The notes beneath the pieces were generated by a model that was not told where the DNA came from, did no database searches, and worked only from the letters and a program-made list of their open reading frames with translations. Of a stretch of DNA of 21,738 nucleotides, positions 1 to 12,298 are shown in pieces. Both the position numbers and the translations under genes were made by a program. How positions within the stretch are numbered: position 1 is the first letter of the stretch; each line of letters starts with the position of its first letter. Source of the DNA: Oppiella nova (Eukaryota; Arthropoda; Arachnida; Sarcoptiformes; Oppiidae); the NCBI GenBank assembly GCA_905397405.1, contig CAJPVJ010000661.1, forward strand, positions 1 to 21,738. The letters run 5' to 3'.

Positions 1-837
1 TGAGTGAACACATAAGGAATACGACTATTGTCTTCGCGGGTATATTCACCAGCCTTTCCACATATCATACACTTTTCACTCACATATACATTCACTCAGT
101 ATTATACTCTAAGTCGTAAGCCTGTACTGTACGCGATGGCTAACTGTGCATTAGTAGGGCTAACGCCGGCAAATGCGGTTCACATGACTAAGTCTTGGTG
201 TCCAATATGTGACACACGAAAAAATGAGATGATATACACGAGTGAAACCATTTTCATTCATAACTCATCGCATCGAGAAAATCTCTCGTCTCTAATAAAT
301 GTCACAACACTTTAAGTCCAGCGAAAGAAAATCCTTTTCGGAAACAAAGCGACCGGTGATTGAATGCAAATATTTACCGCACAATCAATTTTGTCAGTCA
401 AACGCTACCAAAACATTGTTTCATCATGGCAAACGCTTTTTTAGTAGTTTTCAATTATCATATTATTATAAGAAAAACTTATATTTCTTTCACGTCTACT
501 CGCAAACAATCAAAAAATAATTGAAAAGCAAATCAAATGCAAAATATGATGAAAATTCTTTAAACGATAAAAAACTATTTTTAGACAAATAATAGCGCAG
601 AGAATATAAGCGAACAGAATATAGCAGAGAATGGCATCAAATCAAAAGCAGCTGATGTTAAGTCACATCAATAATGCAAACCAATCAAAACCTATGGGAA
701 AAAACTTATTAAATGATAAAAAACTAATAAAAGAGAAGTGTTTAACAAAGTCAGAGGTCTTCTAAAACGTCTTATATTAATATAAAATAAAAGTCAACGA
801 AAGAGAAAATATAAGAATTTCTCATAACTTTCTCTCT
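1..837. repeat. Left arm of an ~835-bp inverted repeat
   Basis: This segment is the reverse complement of 3951-4784 at about 98.5% identity by eye. I see roughly ten differences. They include a 5-bp CTGTA duplication near 127 in this arm, base changes near 265, 330, 395 and 606, and one- or two-base A-run indels near 475 and 572. The arm starts at base 1 of the window, so its true outer end and any target-site duplication cannot be seen. It ends in TCTCTCT followed by an N. Both arms hold a matching short open frame (299-520 here), but the two copies differ by amino-acid-changing substitutions and a frame-altering A-run indel. That argues against a conserved protein. The arm could belong to a foldback or long-TIR element, or be an allelic copy placed in inverted orientation by the assembly. 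Confidence 0.93.
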
Positions 838-838
838 N
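838..838. other. Single N: ambiguous base or collapsed gap
   Basis: This is the only non-ACGT base in the window. It sits where the left arm's TCTCTCT should run into a long CT tract, because the right arm has an uninterrupted GA tract (3922-3957) at the mirror position. Sequence on the far side (839 onward) has no match in the other arm. This is what a forced contig join or unresolved microsatellite would look like. Confidence 0.9.
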
Positions 839-2080
839 GAAATACCAATACATCCATGGATTTAACGATTAATATAAAAACTTTTTAAATATAATTATCT
901 AATAATTAATTTAAAGAAATATAAGAAAAAACTTCACAATACGTCCACTAAAAGCAAAGTTGACTTTATTTTTCCTAAAAACAAAATAAAAGGTAATTAA
1001 ATATATTTATAATTCAATTGTGTTTTTTGAGTTAAACTTTTTTCGTACACTTGTGTTCCGGTTATGGGTTTCTTATATAATAATGTTTTTATAATATAAT
1101 AAATTATATGAAGATTTTTGTCTTGTTTTTTCTGTCTAACAAGTTGTGTGTCTCTCATCTAAACCTCTTAATACACTGTTTTTAATAAGTCTTAGCCTTA
1201 AAAAGCATTTATTTTATTTGAAAACTATGTTTAATATAAGGAATTCCGAGACAATTCCTATGATAATGACATACATTGCGGTTAATACTACTGTTGGTGT
1301 GTATTAGCTGTTGACTTATAAAGTCTTAAGACTGGGAACTAATCATCAAATCTAATGTTTTTTCATAATTAATTTCTAATCTCTAGCAAAGTTAGGGAAC
1401 AGTTTGACTGTAATTATCAGTTATTAAACACAAAGATTAGTTGCAGATTTCCTTTGAAAACTTAATTTTCTAAAACACGTGAACTTATTTTTATCAGTAA
1501 TTTGTTATTCATAAGAGTTTTTTGGTTAGTTTCTTGTTTTTATTTTTGCGGTATAAATAAGGTTTTAAAAGATTTTTATGTATTACATGTTTGCCTTATA
1601 TTGAATTTATTTATGGCAAAAGTATTTCCGATTTTGTATAATGAACTAAATTTCAATTGAATTTCAATTCCTGTTATGTCTTTTTAAAAAACTTTTTATA
1701 TCGCTGTTAAATGTCTTAACGTTTTTTGTTTGTATTTGATTTGAAACGCTTATAAATCATTTGTTGTATTGAAGCCAAACATTTATTTGGTATAATGTTT
1801 TGCAAACAAAACATAAACTAAATGATAATTATCGATGAGAACGATCTCTTAACTCCATTTGATGGGGTAATGGGCTGTTGTTGTATGTGTTTGGCTCCCA
1901 TCGCTCACCAACCACTTGCATCCCAGTGCCAAACGTCCCGCAAACTCTTAACACAATTGTTGACCTCATAATAGGTTGAGATCAGAGCCCATACCATAAG
2001 TGGGTTTGGAATTTGGTTTCCAACAAGTAATGAGGAAATGGTGTCATTTCTATACCACAACTCGATATCCTTAAAGAGTA

Positions 2081-2119
<39 letters not shown>

Positions 2120-3917
2120 ATTAAAAACTATTTAAATTTAATTCAATACCAGTTCTCTTCACTAGTGTTGCATTATTTAATGTTTAGTTTATTAATATTT
2201 ATTGTTAGAAAACAGATATTTTTTGTGATATAATTTCATTCATTTCGTTCCCTAACAATAGGTTTACATTTCTATTACAATATTATATTTACTTAACGTT
2301 TGTATGGGAATTGCTAGGAATGAAAGAATATTTATATTTATTTCGTTTGATAACATGAATAACGCATTCAATCAATAATCATAATAATATATTTTCATTT
2401 CCATTTCGAGTATATTTTTCTTATTATTTTCTTTATATTTATTGATATAATAGAGGAAATTCACACATAAATAGTTGGCTACGATGGATGTGAATGCAGT
2501 GTACGACTAGTTTTATGCTAATAATTATTATGATTGTAATACACATTGGTATTGAAGTTTAGTGTAAAAATGTTTGTGACGTTTGTCTAAATGAAAACTA
2601 TGTTTCGTGTATTGGTATTAATGATGTGAACACGAATTTAGCTCTCATTATGCATTTGATTATCATTATTGTGTTGAATACAAAATACGGTTTGACTCCA
2701 CTCTCGAAACTCAGTTTTTTATTCATACAATACAATAACAATGCGATTAAGGGTTTTTATTATTATTATTTCATATTTTAGTATTTTTTTTCATTATACA
2801 GAATCGTTGAGTACTCGTGTATTTGTGTGTCTGTCCTGTCCTTGATTTTGGTTACGATTTGTATGTTGTCTGCATTTCTATCATTTTCATTGTAGTTATG
2901 AGTTAATAAATTGAATGAATTCTTGTTTTTTGGTTCACTTTTTGTGATTTTTATTTAAAGCCTAAAATATTTTTCATTCTCTCTTTCTATTCATTTCTTG
3001 AGATTTATTTAATTTTTTGTTTTAAACAAGTTTTGTATTTTTTGTTTTCACAAAGTTTGTTGTGTTGAGGAAATTGCAGTTTTTGTCCCCAAGTCCTGCC
3101 ATAACCACCACTATTTTCCTCTGGTATTAATCACAGTAACCAATGGTGTATAGAGTCGTACAGCCCTTCCAGTCGTGACATGTCTTCGGCTGTGAGCCTA
3201 ACAGTCCTTCCCCTACGAGTCCAAGCGTTTTACGATGCCATACATTACTTGTATTTTTATTTTATTTATAGGTTTTCTGATACCAGTGGTAATACCATAG
3301 CATGTGAGGTAACAATAGATGAAAAGTCAAACACATAAACGGCACAAAAAATAAAATAACTTATGGCTTATGTGACAGAATTTTTATATTTATAAACACT
3401 TTCACTCATTTCTCTAAAAGTGATTCAATGATAGATAAGATTTTTTCTTTCTATTTCTTTCATTGTATCCAATAGTATACTTATTTCTACTACTGTATAG
3501 TATAGTACTTTCTCTCTCACTCTCACTATTTTTCAATCATTCAATTTCTGGGCTGTATTTGACGATTGGTTTCCTCTTCATTGTGTGGTTTTTAATAATA
3601 ATTTCTTAGTATTTAATAATTTGTACGACAATTAAATGGTGAGTAAAATGTTTGGCTGGGAGTGAGTGATGATCTAAACGCATGCCGTCAGTCCAATGAA
3701 ACTAACATTAAAACATCGTGTGGCCATTGTTTTTTAAAATGTATTATTAAATGAGTTATGATTGTTATATACTGGTATGTTTTTTGCCATTTTTCTAATA
3801 TTAGGGTCGTTTTTGTGGTAATGACAAGAAAGTTATAATTTTCTTCCTCTTGACTCACATATTAAAACTGGACTCAAGTTCTTAGATATATATCGCTATT
3901 ATGTCATCGATTTTTTG

Positions 3918-3921
<4 letters not shown>
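839..3921. other. Interior between inverted-repeat arms, non-coding
   Basis: About 3.1 kb of AT-rich DNA with no credible open frame on either strand, so no transposase or other mobility gene is visible between the arms. Two stretches are richer in GC: about 1850-2060, which has a weak tRNA-like patch, and about 3060-3250, which I do not recognise. Short TTA runs occur near 2755-2775. A near-palindromic GTATAGTATAG run near 3495-3510 shares its core with the tandem unit at 14313. Confidence 0.6.
2083..2117. repeat. (GA)n microsatellite
   Basis: About 17 uninterrupted GA units, directly after a GC-richer patch (1850-2080) and before AT-rich DNA. It has the same motif as the tract at 3922 and is the complement of those at 6514 and 13594. 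(GA)n can bind GAGA-factor-type proteins in arthropods, but nothing here shows a promoter. Confidence 0.97.

Positions 3922-3957
<36 letters not shown>
3922..3957. repeat. (GA)n microsatellite at inner edge of the right arm
   Basis: About 18 GA units that run directly into the right arm of the inverted repeat. The mirror position on the left holds only TCTCTCT and an N, so this tract marks the breakpoint of the inverted homology. Confidence 0.97.
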
Positions 3958-3960
<3 letters not shown>

Positions 3961-4784
3961 TTATGAGAAATTCTTATATTTTCTCTTTCGTTGACTTTTA
4001 TTTTATATTAATATAAGACGTTTTAGAAGACCTCTGACTTTGTTAAACACTTCTCTTTTATTAGTTTTTTATCATTTAATAAGTTTTTTCCCATAGGTTT
4101 TGATTGGTTTGCATTATTGATGTGACTTAACATCAGCTGCTTTTGATTTGATGCCATTCTCTGCTATATTCTGTTCGCTCGTATTCTCTGCGCTATTATT
4201 TGTCTAAAAATAGTTTTTTTTATCGTTTAAAGAATTTTCATCATATTTTGCATTTGATTTGCTTTTCAATTATTTTCTGATTGTTTGCGAGTAGACGTGA
4301 AAGAAATATAAGTTTTTTCTTATAATAATATGATAATTGAAAACTACTAAAAAAGCGTTTGCCATGATGAAACAATGTTTTGGTAGCGTTTGACTCACAA
4401 AATTGATTGTGCGGTAAATATTTGCATTCAATCACCGGTCGCTTTGTTTCCGAAAAGGATTTTCTTTCGTTGGACTTAAAGTGTTGTGACATTTATTAGA
4501 GACGAGAGATTTTCGCGATGCGATGAGTTATGAATGAAAATGGTTTCACTCGTGTATATCATCTCATATTTTGTGTGTCACATATTGGACACCAAGACTT
4601 AGTCATGTGAACCGCATTTGCCGGCGTTAGCCCTACTAATGCACAGTTAGCCATCGCGTACAGGCTTACGACTTAGAGTATAATACTGAGTGAATGTATA
4701 TGTGAGTGAAAAGTGTATGATATGTGGAAAGGCTGGTGAATATACCCGCGAAGACAATAGTCGTATTCCTTATGTGTTCACTCA
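3951..4784. repeat. Right arm of the ~835-bp inverted repeat
   Basis: Reverse complement of 1-837, pairing base 4784 with base 1 and base 3951 with base 837. The outer flank continues without a break into unique AT-rich sequence at 4785. If this is a transposon end, its terminus reads TGAGTGAACAC inward, which I cannot assign to a family. Because this arm has unique sequence on one side and a complete GA tract on the other, it looks like the intact version of the segment. Open frames inside it on the minus strand (4241-4492 and 4666-4920) mirror those in the left arm and do not look coding. Confidence 0.93.
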
Positions 4785-6510
4785 ATCCTAACATTTCTGT
4801 CGGTTGACTGACTTTTCCCAATGTTATTGGCTTTATATATGGCTTTGAATGTATGAGTGAAATGTAGAATTCATAATATCTTTTTTCCTGTAATATCTGT
4901 GCTTCAAATGAACCACACATTCGTTATATAATATAATACACAACACAACACAATATAGACTACTACTTATAGTCTATCTGTAGTGAAACTCTTTATGTGA
5001 ATTCACTTTTCGGTCATTTTATATACAGTTTTATAGCCCATAACTAATTCAGTTGAGTTGGAGTTACATTTGACTTGTTTTCTACACTATTTATTCACAT
5101 TAAACTCATTCATACACAAAAGGTTTCTTGTACACTTTTTGAAAAGAACTTTTTCTCATAAACCTTCTCTAATAATGATAAATAATTTTCTCTCAAAAAT
5201 CTGATTATTATTATACGATGTTCGCTGAAAAATCTCATTTAATTCATGCGATTACAACATGTTTAGAGATCTCTTTATTTATGGTTAGCTATAAATTGTC
5301 TACTTTTTACACTATTAGTAATACAACGCTTGTGTTTTTCGAGAGAAATTAATTATTTTGTTTACGATTTTCAGTTGACTTTTCGCTCTCGAAATAATTA
5401 TTAATTGAATTTTCTTGTATTGAGTGAGTATTAAATGCGGGGGAAAATTGCAGTGAAATTAAATCAAAGTCTCGTAATTTAGTTACTTTTATATGAAAGG
5501 CTATTCTTTTGTGTGTTTCTCAAGTCGTTCGCCACTTAAGTCGTTAACGATTTCTTATAGAGTTTTTGGATATTTATGAGACTTTTATTAGTTCATAGCT
5601 TTTAACTAATGAACACAACCATAATATAACATAACTTTGATATTTCGGTGTATTAGCAGTGGAAATAGGCGCTACTTGTGAGATAAGGCTTTCTCATACG
5701 ATATCGACCAATAGTTTGATCAATAAATTGCTATACTGTATAAAATACACTGCTTAGACATCAATTACCTTTAACTATCACTCGAGCAGATCTCAAGAAT
5801 TAAGAATTCATTCAATGATTTTTTGCCATCTGTTTGCAAATTGCCTTCAATTTTGCGAAAGCATTGGAAAATGTTTATTATTATTGTATTAATTGATTAG
5901 ATCGTGATTTTGATTTCAATTTTTCTCAAATATTGTTATTAAATATGTGAATATATGTTTGCATTTGTTGTATGTTTTGGTAATAATAAATTATTATTAA
6001 TAAATACTCTGCGATCACATAATCTCCCAGTAATACAGAGACTTTAATAGCCAGGGATTATGAGCCAAATCGCTATCTATGAGGTCATGGGATTAATGTG
6101 TCGGTTCCCATCTCTCCAGATAATACATGTGCAAAGTTTTTGTGTGCAGATATCTTATTGTCTGACAAATGGATGAAAAATATCTGTTTTTAAAAAAGTT
6201 TAGACCTTTTTATGCCCATTTGATCCGCAATTATTGAGGGCTTAAAGTCTGCGAGTGATAGCGATGTATACAAAACATAACATTACGTAACGATATAATA
6301 GTATTAGTCGTGCGACCATTAGGTGTATGTTACCAAAAGTTACATGTTGTGTTTTTTGTGAGAGCAACTACTACTACTAATAAATTAGTTTTAACTCAGA
6401 CTACAATCTTCTTAAACCTAATTTACATTCATTTTCATTCACTGTATGTTTTACACGGTTTAGACCACTGAATAATATATATAATATATGCAATGAAAAT
6501 TTATTTTTGT

Positions 6511-6513
<3 letters not shown>
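4785..6513. other. Non-coding AT-rich stretch
   Basis: No open frame longer than chance. It has TAATAATAA/TTATTATTA near-palindromic runs near 5980-6000. A GC-richer patch at about 6045-6130 partly resembles the patch near 1865-1915 and may be the head of an old tRNA-derived SINE. I see nothing else to name. Confidence 0.5.

Positions 6514-6548
<35 letters not shown>
6514..6548. repeat. (CT)n microsatellite
   Basis: About 17 CT units in otherwise AT-rich non-coding DNA. It is the complement of the GA tracts at 2083 and 3922. Confidence 0.97.
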
Positions 6549-6551
<3 letters not shown>

Positions 6552-9500
6552 TTGTTTAATTTCTTTTGTGTGTGTTTTTGAATTTATTTTTACATTTTAT
6601 ACAATTTATCATATGTATGAAACATAATTACAGAACATTTTTATTATTATTAATTTTTATTTATTTTTACACACAATTCTCACTGTAAAAGGCAAGGAAT
6701 TACTTTCACAAAAAGAGGTTTATTTATTTTAATTCGTGATTTTGATTTTTATCCCTATTTGTTAGCCAATGACTTGATAGCGATTTTACTGAATATATTA
6801 CGAATTTATAGGTATGTGTATAGTATTAATTAATCCAAGGATTGGTATAATTTGGTCATGATTTTCAATCAAGTTACGTTAAAAATAGATAATAGATAAT
6901 GCATTTGTGAAAATATTATATTATTTTATATTATATTCAGTAATCCGTTTTACGCTACGGTTTTTTGATTATAATAAAAATCTATTTTTAGGAGCTTAAT
7001 GCTATAATTCACAAATATTTCATAAGTAATAAGTGAAACAATTTTTTGGTACGTAATGTGAAAAAATACATTTCTTTTAATGACCATATATATTGTTTTA
7101 ATAAACAGACATACGGTCTAATGATATATGAATGCATTAAACTGTATTAATGCAATATATCTTAAATTATTAGTATATATAAAGTATATAAGTTATAATA
7201 CAATTTTAAGTTTATATTTAATTTAGAAACAAAACACGAAAAGTCATTAGCATTGGCTGTAATGAAAGTCTTGTTTTCCCATCGCATACATTGTAATCTA
7301 TTTGATTGACTCCAGAATCTAATATAAAGTTTTTTGTTGGCAACAAATGGCGAGGTATTCACACTCGCACTCCCAATCCGCACGTAAACTATTAAAGCGT
7401 TATTATATTTGTTGAATTCAGTGGAAAATGTGATCAATTCCTTAGACCTCATTGTCGGATACATTTACGTGTGTTTTCGAGTAATGAAATGCATGTCAAA
7501 TATCATATTAGATTTGATTTCATGTTCATAACTCAATAAAGTATTAGTCGTTGAGAAATCAGCATTTTTTACCCAAAATCAAGTTTCACTTTCAGTGTAA
7601 TAAGAGTCTCTTGACACAACATTTTTTGAGTTTTAGTTTGATGTTTTGAAATATCACACAAAATAGTTAAGTTTTGTTGTTTTTATAGCATTGAAACCAA
7701 TGTTAAAAATTCTAGTCATAAGTATATTGTAAAATATATGACATATAAATACTGTACATGAATGCATACAATAATAGAAAGTATTCTCATAATAAGATGT
7801 ATTATTAAACAGTCATAGTATATGCTAATTGTAGTGTCGGCTTAATATTTCATTCAAACTCTGGGCTTACGATTTTTATTTAAAAATCTAAATATAATAT
7901 ACATTTGAGTGAAATATATTGTTGAGAGAGAAAGATGATAACCATTTGACAAAAGTGGTGAAACTCACGGTAAAGGGCTGCCGGCGTTTTCCCTTAGGTC
8001 TCAATTAGCTTTCATACTGCCGTTCCCCGAGATTCACTGAATATTTGTGTTTTAATGTAAAACTTATGAATTTTTTAGTATTTTATTTTCCCTCGACATC
8101 CTAATCTAATCGATTATTTTGATTATTATGGTATTTTTCTCATATTTTTATTATCAGTCTATTTTCTCATACATTACATGGAGATATTCTGTAATCATTT
8201 TTCCATTTACTATATGATATCGAGAATAATATACCGTTGAGTCACTAGTAATATGAATAATATTTTCAAATTACAATTTTATACAAATTGTTGAGATTAC
8301 AATTTCATAAAAATTATCTCCTTGAATATTATATTACTCTAATGTATAGTATTTTAAGTGTTATAATAATAGTTTTTTAAGATCTTATTTTATTGGAAAT
8401 ATTTTCTCATTATAAAAATTAAATGATTTAAGTTATGTAAAATAATTAAATGCAGTAAATATTTTGTATGGAAACGGCGTATTGTTTAAAAAACAAAATC
8501 AATGTCATTAAACGAGAAATATTTATAGATTAAAATCACAAAAGCATTTCGTTTATTAAATCGTTTTAGAAGTATAATTATAATATTTTGGCAAATTTTT
8601 ATCATACATTGTATTCATTCACACCTTAACTATCGTATTGTTATTCACCTCTCATTGTGTGTGAAATATTCAAAAAAAATAAATAATTGTTTTTCAATTA
8701 TACAAACTCACGTCAATTGTGTATATATTTAAGAAACCAATTTTCGGTCAATTATTAAAAACAAATTTTCTGTTCAATTAACACACATTTGATTTTTTTC
8801 TCAATAACTTACGAAATAAATGCTATAAATGTCTATGACTTTGAGAATTACATATATGATATACAATGTTTTCACTACAAATGTCTCTATCTATAAATAA
8901 TATGATGTATAAAACATGTTGCGATAATAGGGAATAAACATTGTTTTTTAGGCCAAGTATTTTTAATCAACTATTCCTAGCCTTGATTATCAGATGTATA
9001 TTATATTGTATTTTGTATTGAATCGGGGTATGAGTGCACACATCAAATAGATAGTGCATAACCAGCCCTCCCTTTCAATACCTGTATATATCATACCTGT
9101 ATTCAATACATGCTTATAATACTTCACATAACCTATTAATTTCGTATCTATTTTTGAGTGAAAATTTTTGTTTTGTTTTACTTTATTGATTACATTTTTA
9201 AAAATCATAACTCTTTCTAATTATTATACTTAATATAACTTATGTTTAATTGCTTAAAATGTGCAAATATTTTATTATAAAATCATGTGTAATATTTGAA
9301 TAGATGCAGTATGTTGGTGAATGATAGTCTTGGTTACTTTTCAATTATATCATGAGTTGTAAATGAATTAAAATTACTTGATAAATTCATAGTCTATGAA
9401 TCATAGATATGGACAATAAATCATTTTATATTCATATACCTGTAATAAATGTTTCAGTCTGTTTTATACAATGTTTATAACAATATAATATTTTATATTT

Positions 9501-10558
9501 TGTTAAAAACTTACTGAAATCTTATTTGTAAAAATGTATTAAACAAAGTATACAACACATAATTGGTTCAATTACTACACAATTGTATTTTATATGATAT
9601 CATAAGAATATTCTGTGTATTCATAAATTCATTATTATATCGATTCTGTAATAGAGAATACATTTCGTGTTATTCACAAAGTAATACATAATAATAGCTA
9701 AAAGTTTCATAAATATATTGTCAAACTGTTTTACTTGTCACACAAAAAACTTTTGTGAATCTTATGTGACAAATAAAATCCAGGATTCTTTTGTTGCCAA
9801 TGAGTAGCACTACAATAGACTGTCGCTAATGGTGTCCACACATGTATATAATGTATAGAATTTTGTTAGACTAAATGTGTGTGGGTTATACTAAATATTG
9901 GACATAAAAATCAACCTAAACTCCTAAACCTACTAAATGTATATGAAATTGAATTTGTATATGTAATATTTTTGATAATGAACTAGTAATTAGTGTATTA
10001 TTATGAAAATCTATTGTATTATATATTGAGTAAGTAGTTTGAATAACACAATAGATTCAGATATTAAATGAAAATGATTTTTATTATTGTATTGACATAA
10101 CAGTAATATTTATTTTGCGACAACTATTGTGTAATTATTCATAATTCCTGAATATTATTATGATATCATTGTGTATTAATTTTTATCCAGAATTTCACAA
10201 TACTATACAAATATTCATATAATTTGACACAATTACCAAAAAATAAATATTATATAAACAAAATATAATCCTGGAAATCCACATTAAAAATAGATTAAAG
10301 CATTAGGCATTGAATTAACATTGATTTTTATATTACAGTTTAGTGTTTCAGTGAATTTGTTATATTACTGTGTTTTTTGAAACTAATATATAGTGACACC
10401 ACTTATGACATCTAAAACCCCAAAAGACTTTAAATGTATATAACTTTAAGAAAGAGACTAAAAGTACAAAATACTGTATACTTTAAGTACACTGAATATC
10501 TATATTTTTTATAAAAGTGCTCACATTTGAGATAATGTATACCTTTGTGATAGCAATT
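6549..10558. other. 4-kb non-coding AT-rich stretch
   Basis: No supported gene. A 100-codon open frame on the minus strand (7162-7464) and a 72-codon one (8990-9208) have no domain, splice-site pair or composition that sets them apart from chance. About one frame of 100 codons is expected in 21 kb at this AT content. A small GC-richer patch lies at about 7965-8035. A nested hairpin lies at 9735-9772. The rest is TA-rich sequence with short ATATTATATTAT-type runs. Confidence 0.5.
9735..9772. repeat. Nested short inverted repeat
   Basis: TTGTCACA (9735-9742) is complementary to TGTGACAA (9765-9772). An overlapping inner pair, CACAAAA (9741-9747) and TTTTGTG (9751-9757), can form a tighter stem with a 3-base loop. 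The two stems nest almost completely. It has no flanking coding sequence and no T-run to suggest a terminator. It may be a chance AT-rich palindrome. Confidence 0.6.
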
Positions 10559-10610
10559 TCTCTCTCTCTCTCTCTCTCTCTCACTCACTCACTCACTCAC
10601 TCACTCACTC
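10559..10610. repeat. Compound microsatellite (TC)n(TCAC)n
   Basis: About 12 TC units followed without a break by about seven ACTC-type tetranucleotides. The tetranucleotide part looks like a point-mutated dinucleotide repeat that later expanded on its own. A degenerate CT-rich tract (10740-10758) follows 130 bases downstream. Confidence 0.96.
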
Positions 10611-12062
10611 TTTGTCTAATATTACACAAAAAACTTATATATAACTAAAGTTAAAATAAAAAATTCAATAAAATTTTTGGGTACACTACTACTTTTTTCT
10701 GAACACAAAGTTTGAGCAATGAAAACCTACAAAAAACCATTTCTCTCCCTCTCTCTCCCCACCGAAAGTATCCCTATGTTCCAAAGCCTACATACATGTG
10801 ATGCTAACAAATAAACTATAACACAATTGTTAGCTTTCAAATTGTTAAACTATTTTTTGGGCTTTAATATAACGTTATTCTAAGTGTAATATTCTGTAAT
10901 ATATTAGAATTTATTGATCAGCACTAAAGCGATTTTTTTGTGCCCAACAAACGACTTTATATATCTATTTTGTATTACTTTTCGCTCGCCTTATAGTGAA
11001 TGTCTAATAAATTTTCTATTCTATGACTGAAACTCTAGACTTCTATGCGAAGAATATTCCTGCAAAAAAATTCTGTGTCTGTTATTCCTGTATTCTCGAG
11101 GAATACATTAACTTATTGTTAAGGAATTGATTTTTCTTTATATTCTTCAGTCCAAAGGCACATCATTTTCAGTCCGTTTTTCATTTGTTTTTTCATTTCT
11201 CTTCTTTCGGTATCAATTTGTTTGCGAAAACTGTTACAGAAGTTGTGTTTTAGATGTCTTTTTATTTAGTATCTTATTTTTTATGTGTATTCACTCTATT
11301 CGTTATTATTTACGTTAAATTAAAATAATTATACCTTTTATTAGAGCCTATTCTGGCGATTAGTTTCATATGATATGTAATTAAATGGCAATGAAAAACA
11401 CGTGATTACGGAGTTTTATTTGGTTTTTATATCGAGAAAACGATTGACTATTATTTGGTAAGACTTGTATGAAAAAGAGTGACTTTTTGTTTATCGCATC
11501 AATAAGTTAGTGACCGACAAAATGAGAGTTTTATATTTAACTTTACATTACTGTTAACCACTATCCGTACAAAATTGTGTATTGAATGTGTCGTGTAGTG
11601 TGTAGTAGTGATGCTCTAAATAAGTAATAATGCATTCAATAATTTGGCTGTAATTACGATATATTACTGAATATAGAGTCTCTGAATTTGACAGAAAAGA
11701 GTTTTTCTATGTTGTATTGTATGGATAATAAAAGCTATCCTTTTTAATTACAAATCAAAAATTGTTGTTTCGTTTTAAATTAAAAACTTTTATTGCGTTT
11801 GGAGTTTGCTTTTATTTGGTTTCATAGTATGAATACTGAGCTCCAGTTTTGTAACTACTATTCTGTGCATGCATTCAATTACCGCAACAAAAGGCATTTG
11901 AGATTAGATTTTTAGTTTTTTAATCATTAAAATTCAAGCAAATGAATAGTATTTTGGGTTTTAATTAAATCTTTTTTGCACATAATTCTCTCCGCATTTC
12001 TTTGTGTTTTATCTAATTATCGTTTCGTTTTTGCCGAAAACACAGTGAAAAACCAATAATAA
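10611..12062. other. Region upstream of the WW-domain exon
   Basis: AT-rich and without an open frame beyond chance. It should contain the 5' UTR and perhaps the promoter of the gene whose first recognised coding exon starts at 12063. TTCAGT motifs near 11147 and 11169 resemble arthropod initiator elements, but they are too short to call. A stop codon (TAA, 12060-12062) lies directly before the ATG, so this side of the start is untranslated in that frame. Confidence 0.4.
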
Positions 12063-12298
12063 ATGCAAGAATTGGTGGAAACAACCAAAGATAAAAGCGA
12101 ATCGAATGGATGCAAGGAATCGGATGGTAATGGATGTAGTGATGGGAAAGGGATCGCAAATCACTCGACTCTCAGGTCGACTCCAATTAAGAGGAAAGAG
12201 GCAGCCGTTGGACCCAAATATTTAACTCAATTAAACAGAAGCTTACGGAAGGGCTGGAGCGCCGGTATCGCGGAAAACGGGCGCATATTTTATCAAAA
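12063..12298 (+). CDS. 5' coding exon of a WW-domain protein (partial gene)
   Basis: Seen: an ATG open frame directly after an in-frame TAA. It encodes 78 full codons plus two bases and then meets a consensus splice donor. Residues 1-35 are hydrophilic and rich in Ser, Gly, Lys, Asn and Cys. Residues 36-62 are basic, including PIKRKE. Residues 61-78 read LRKGWSAGIAENGRIFYQ, which fits the first half of a WW domain: the first Trp (W65) of the x-x-G-W start, then the ENGR turn (71-74) and the aromatic I-F-Y strand (75-77). The exon is clearly richer in GC than its surroundings. Known of the family: WW domains bind proline-rich ligands, and the strand-two Tyr is usually followed by x-Asn. Inferred: the split codon AA|N would give that Asn if the next exon begins with C or T. 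The second half of the WW domain and the rest of the protein are not in the window as far as I can see. The spacing W-x-x-G-I-x-x-x-G-R faintly recalls PLEKHA-type WW domains, which is too weak to name the gene. Confidence 0.7.

Noticed and set aside
28-315. 95-codon frame at the window start
   Set aside because: It starts at TTG, lies inside the inverted repeat, and its reading frame is broken in the other arm by a 5-bp duplication.
299-520. 73-codon frame in the left arm, mirrored by 4241-4492 in the right arm
   Set aside because: The two copies differ by amino-acid-changing substitutions and a frame-altering A-run indel, and end differently. Their similarity comes only from the inverted repeat. 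No domain recognised.
7162-7464. 100-codon minus-strand frame
   Set aside because: No motif, no splice-site pair and an AT-rich low-complexity tail. About one such frame is expected by chance in this window.
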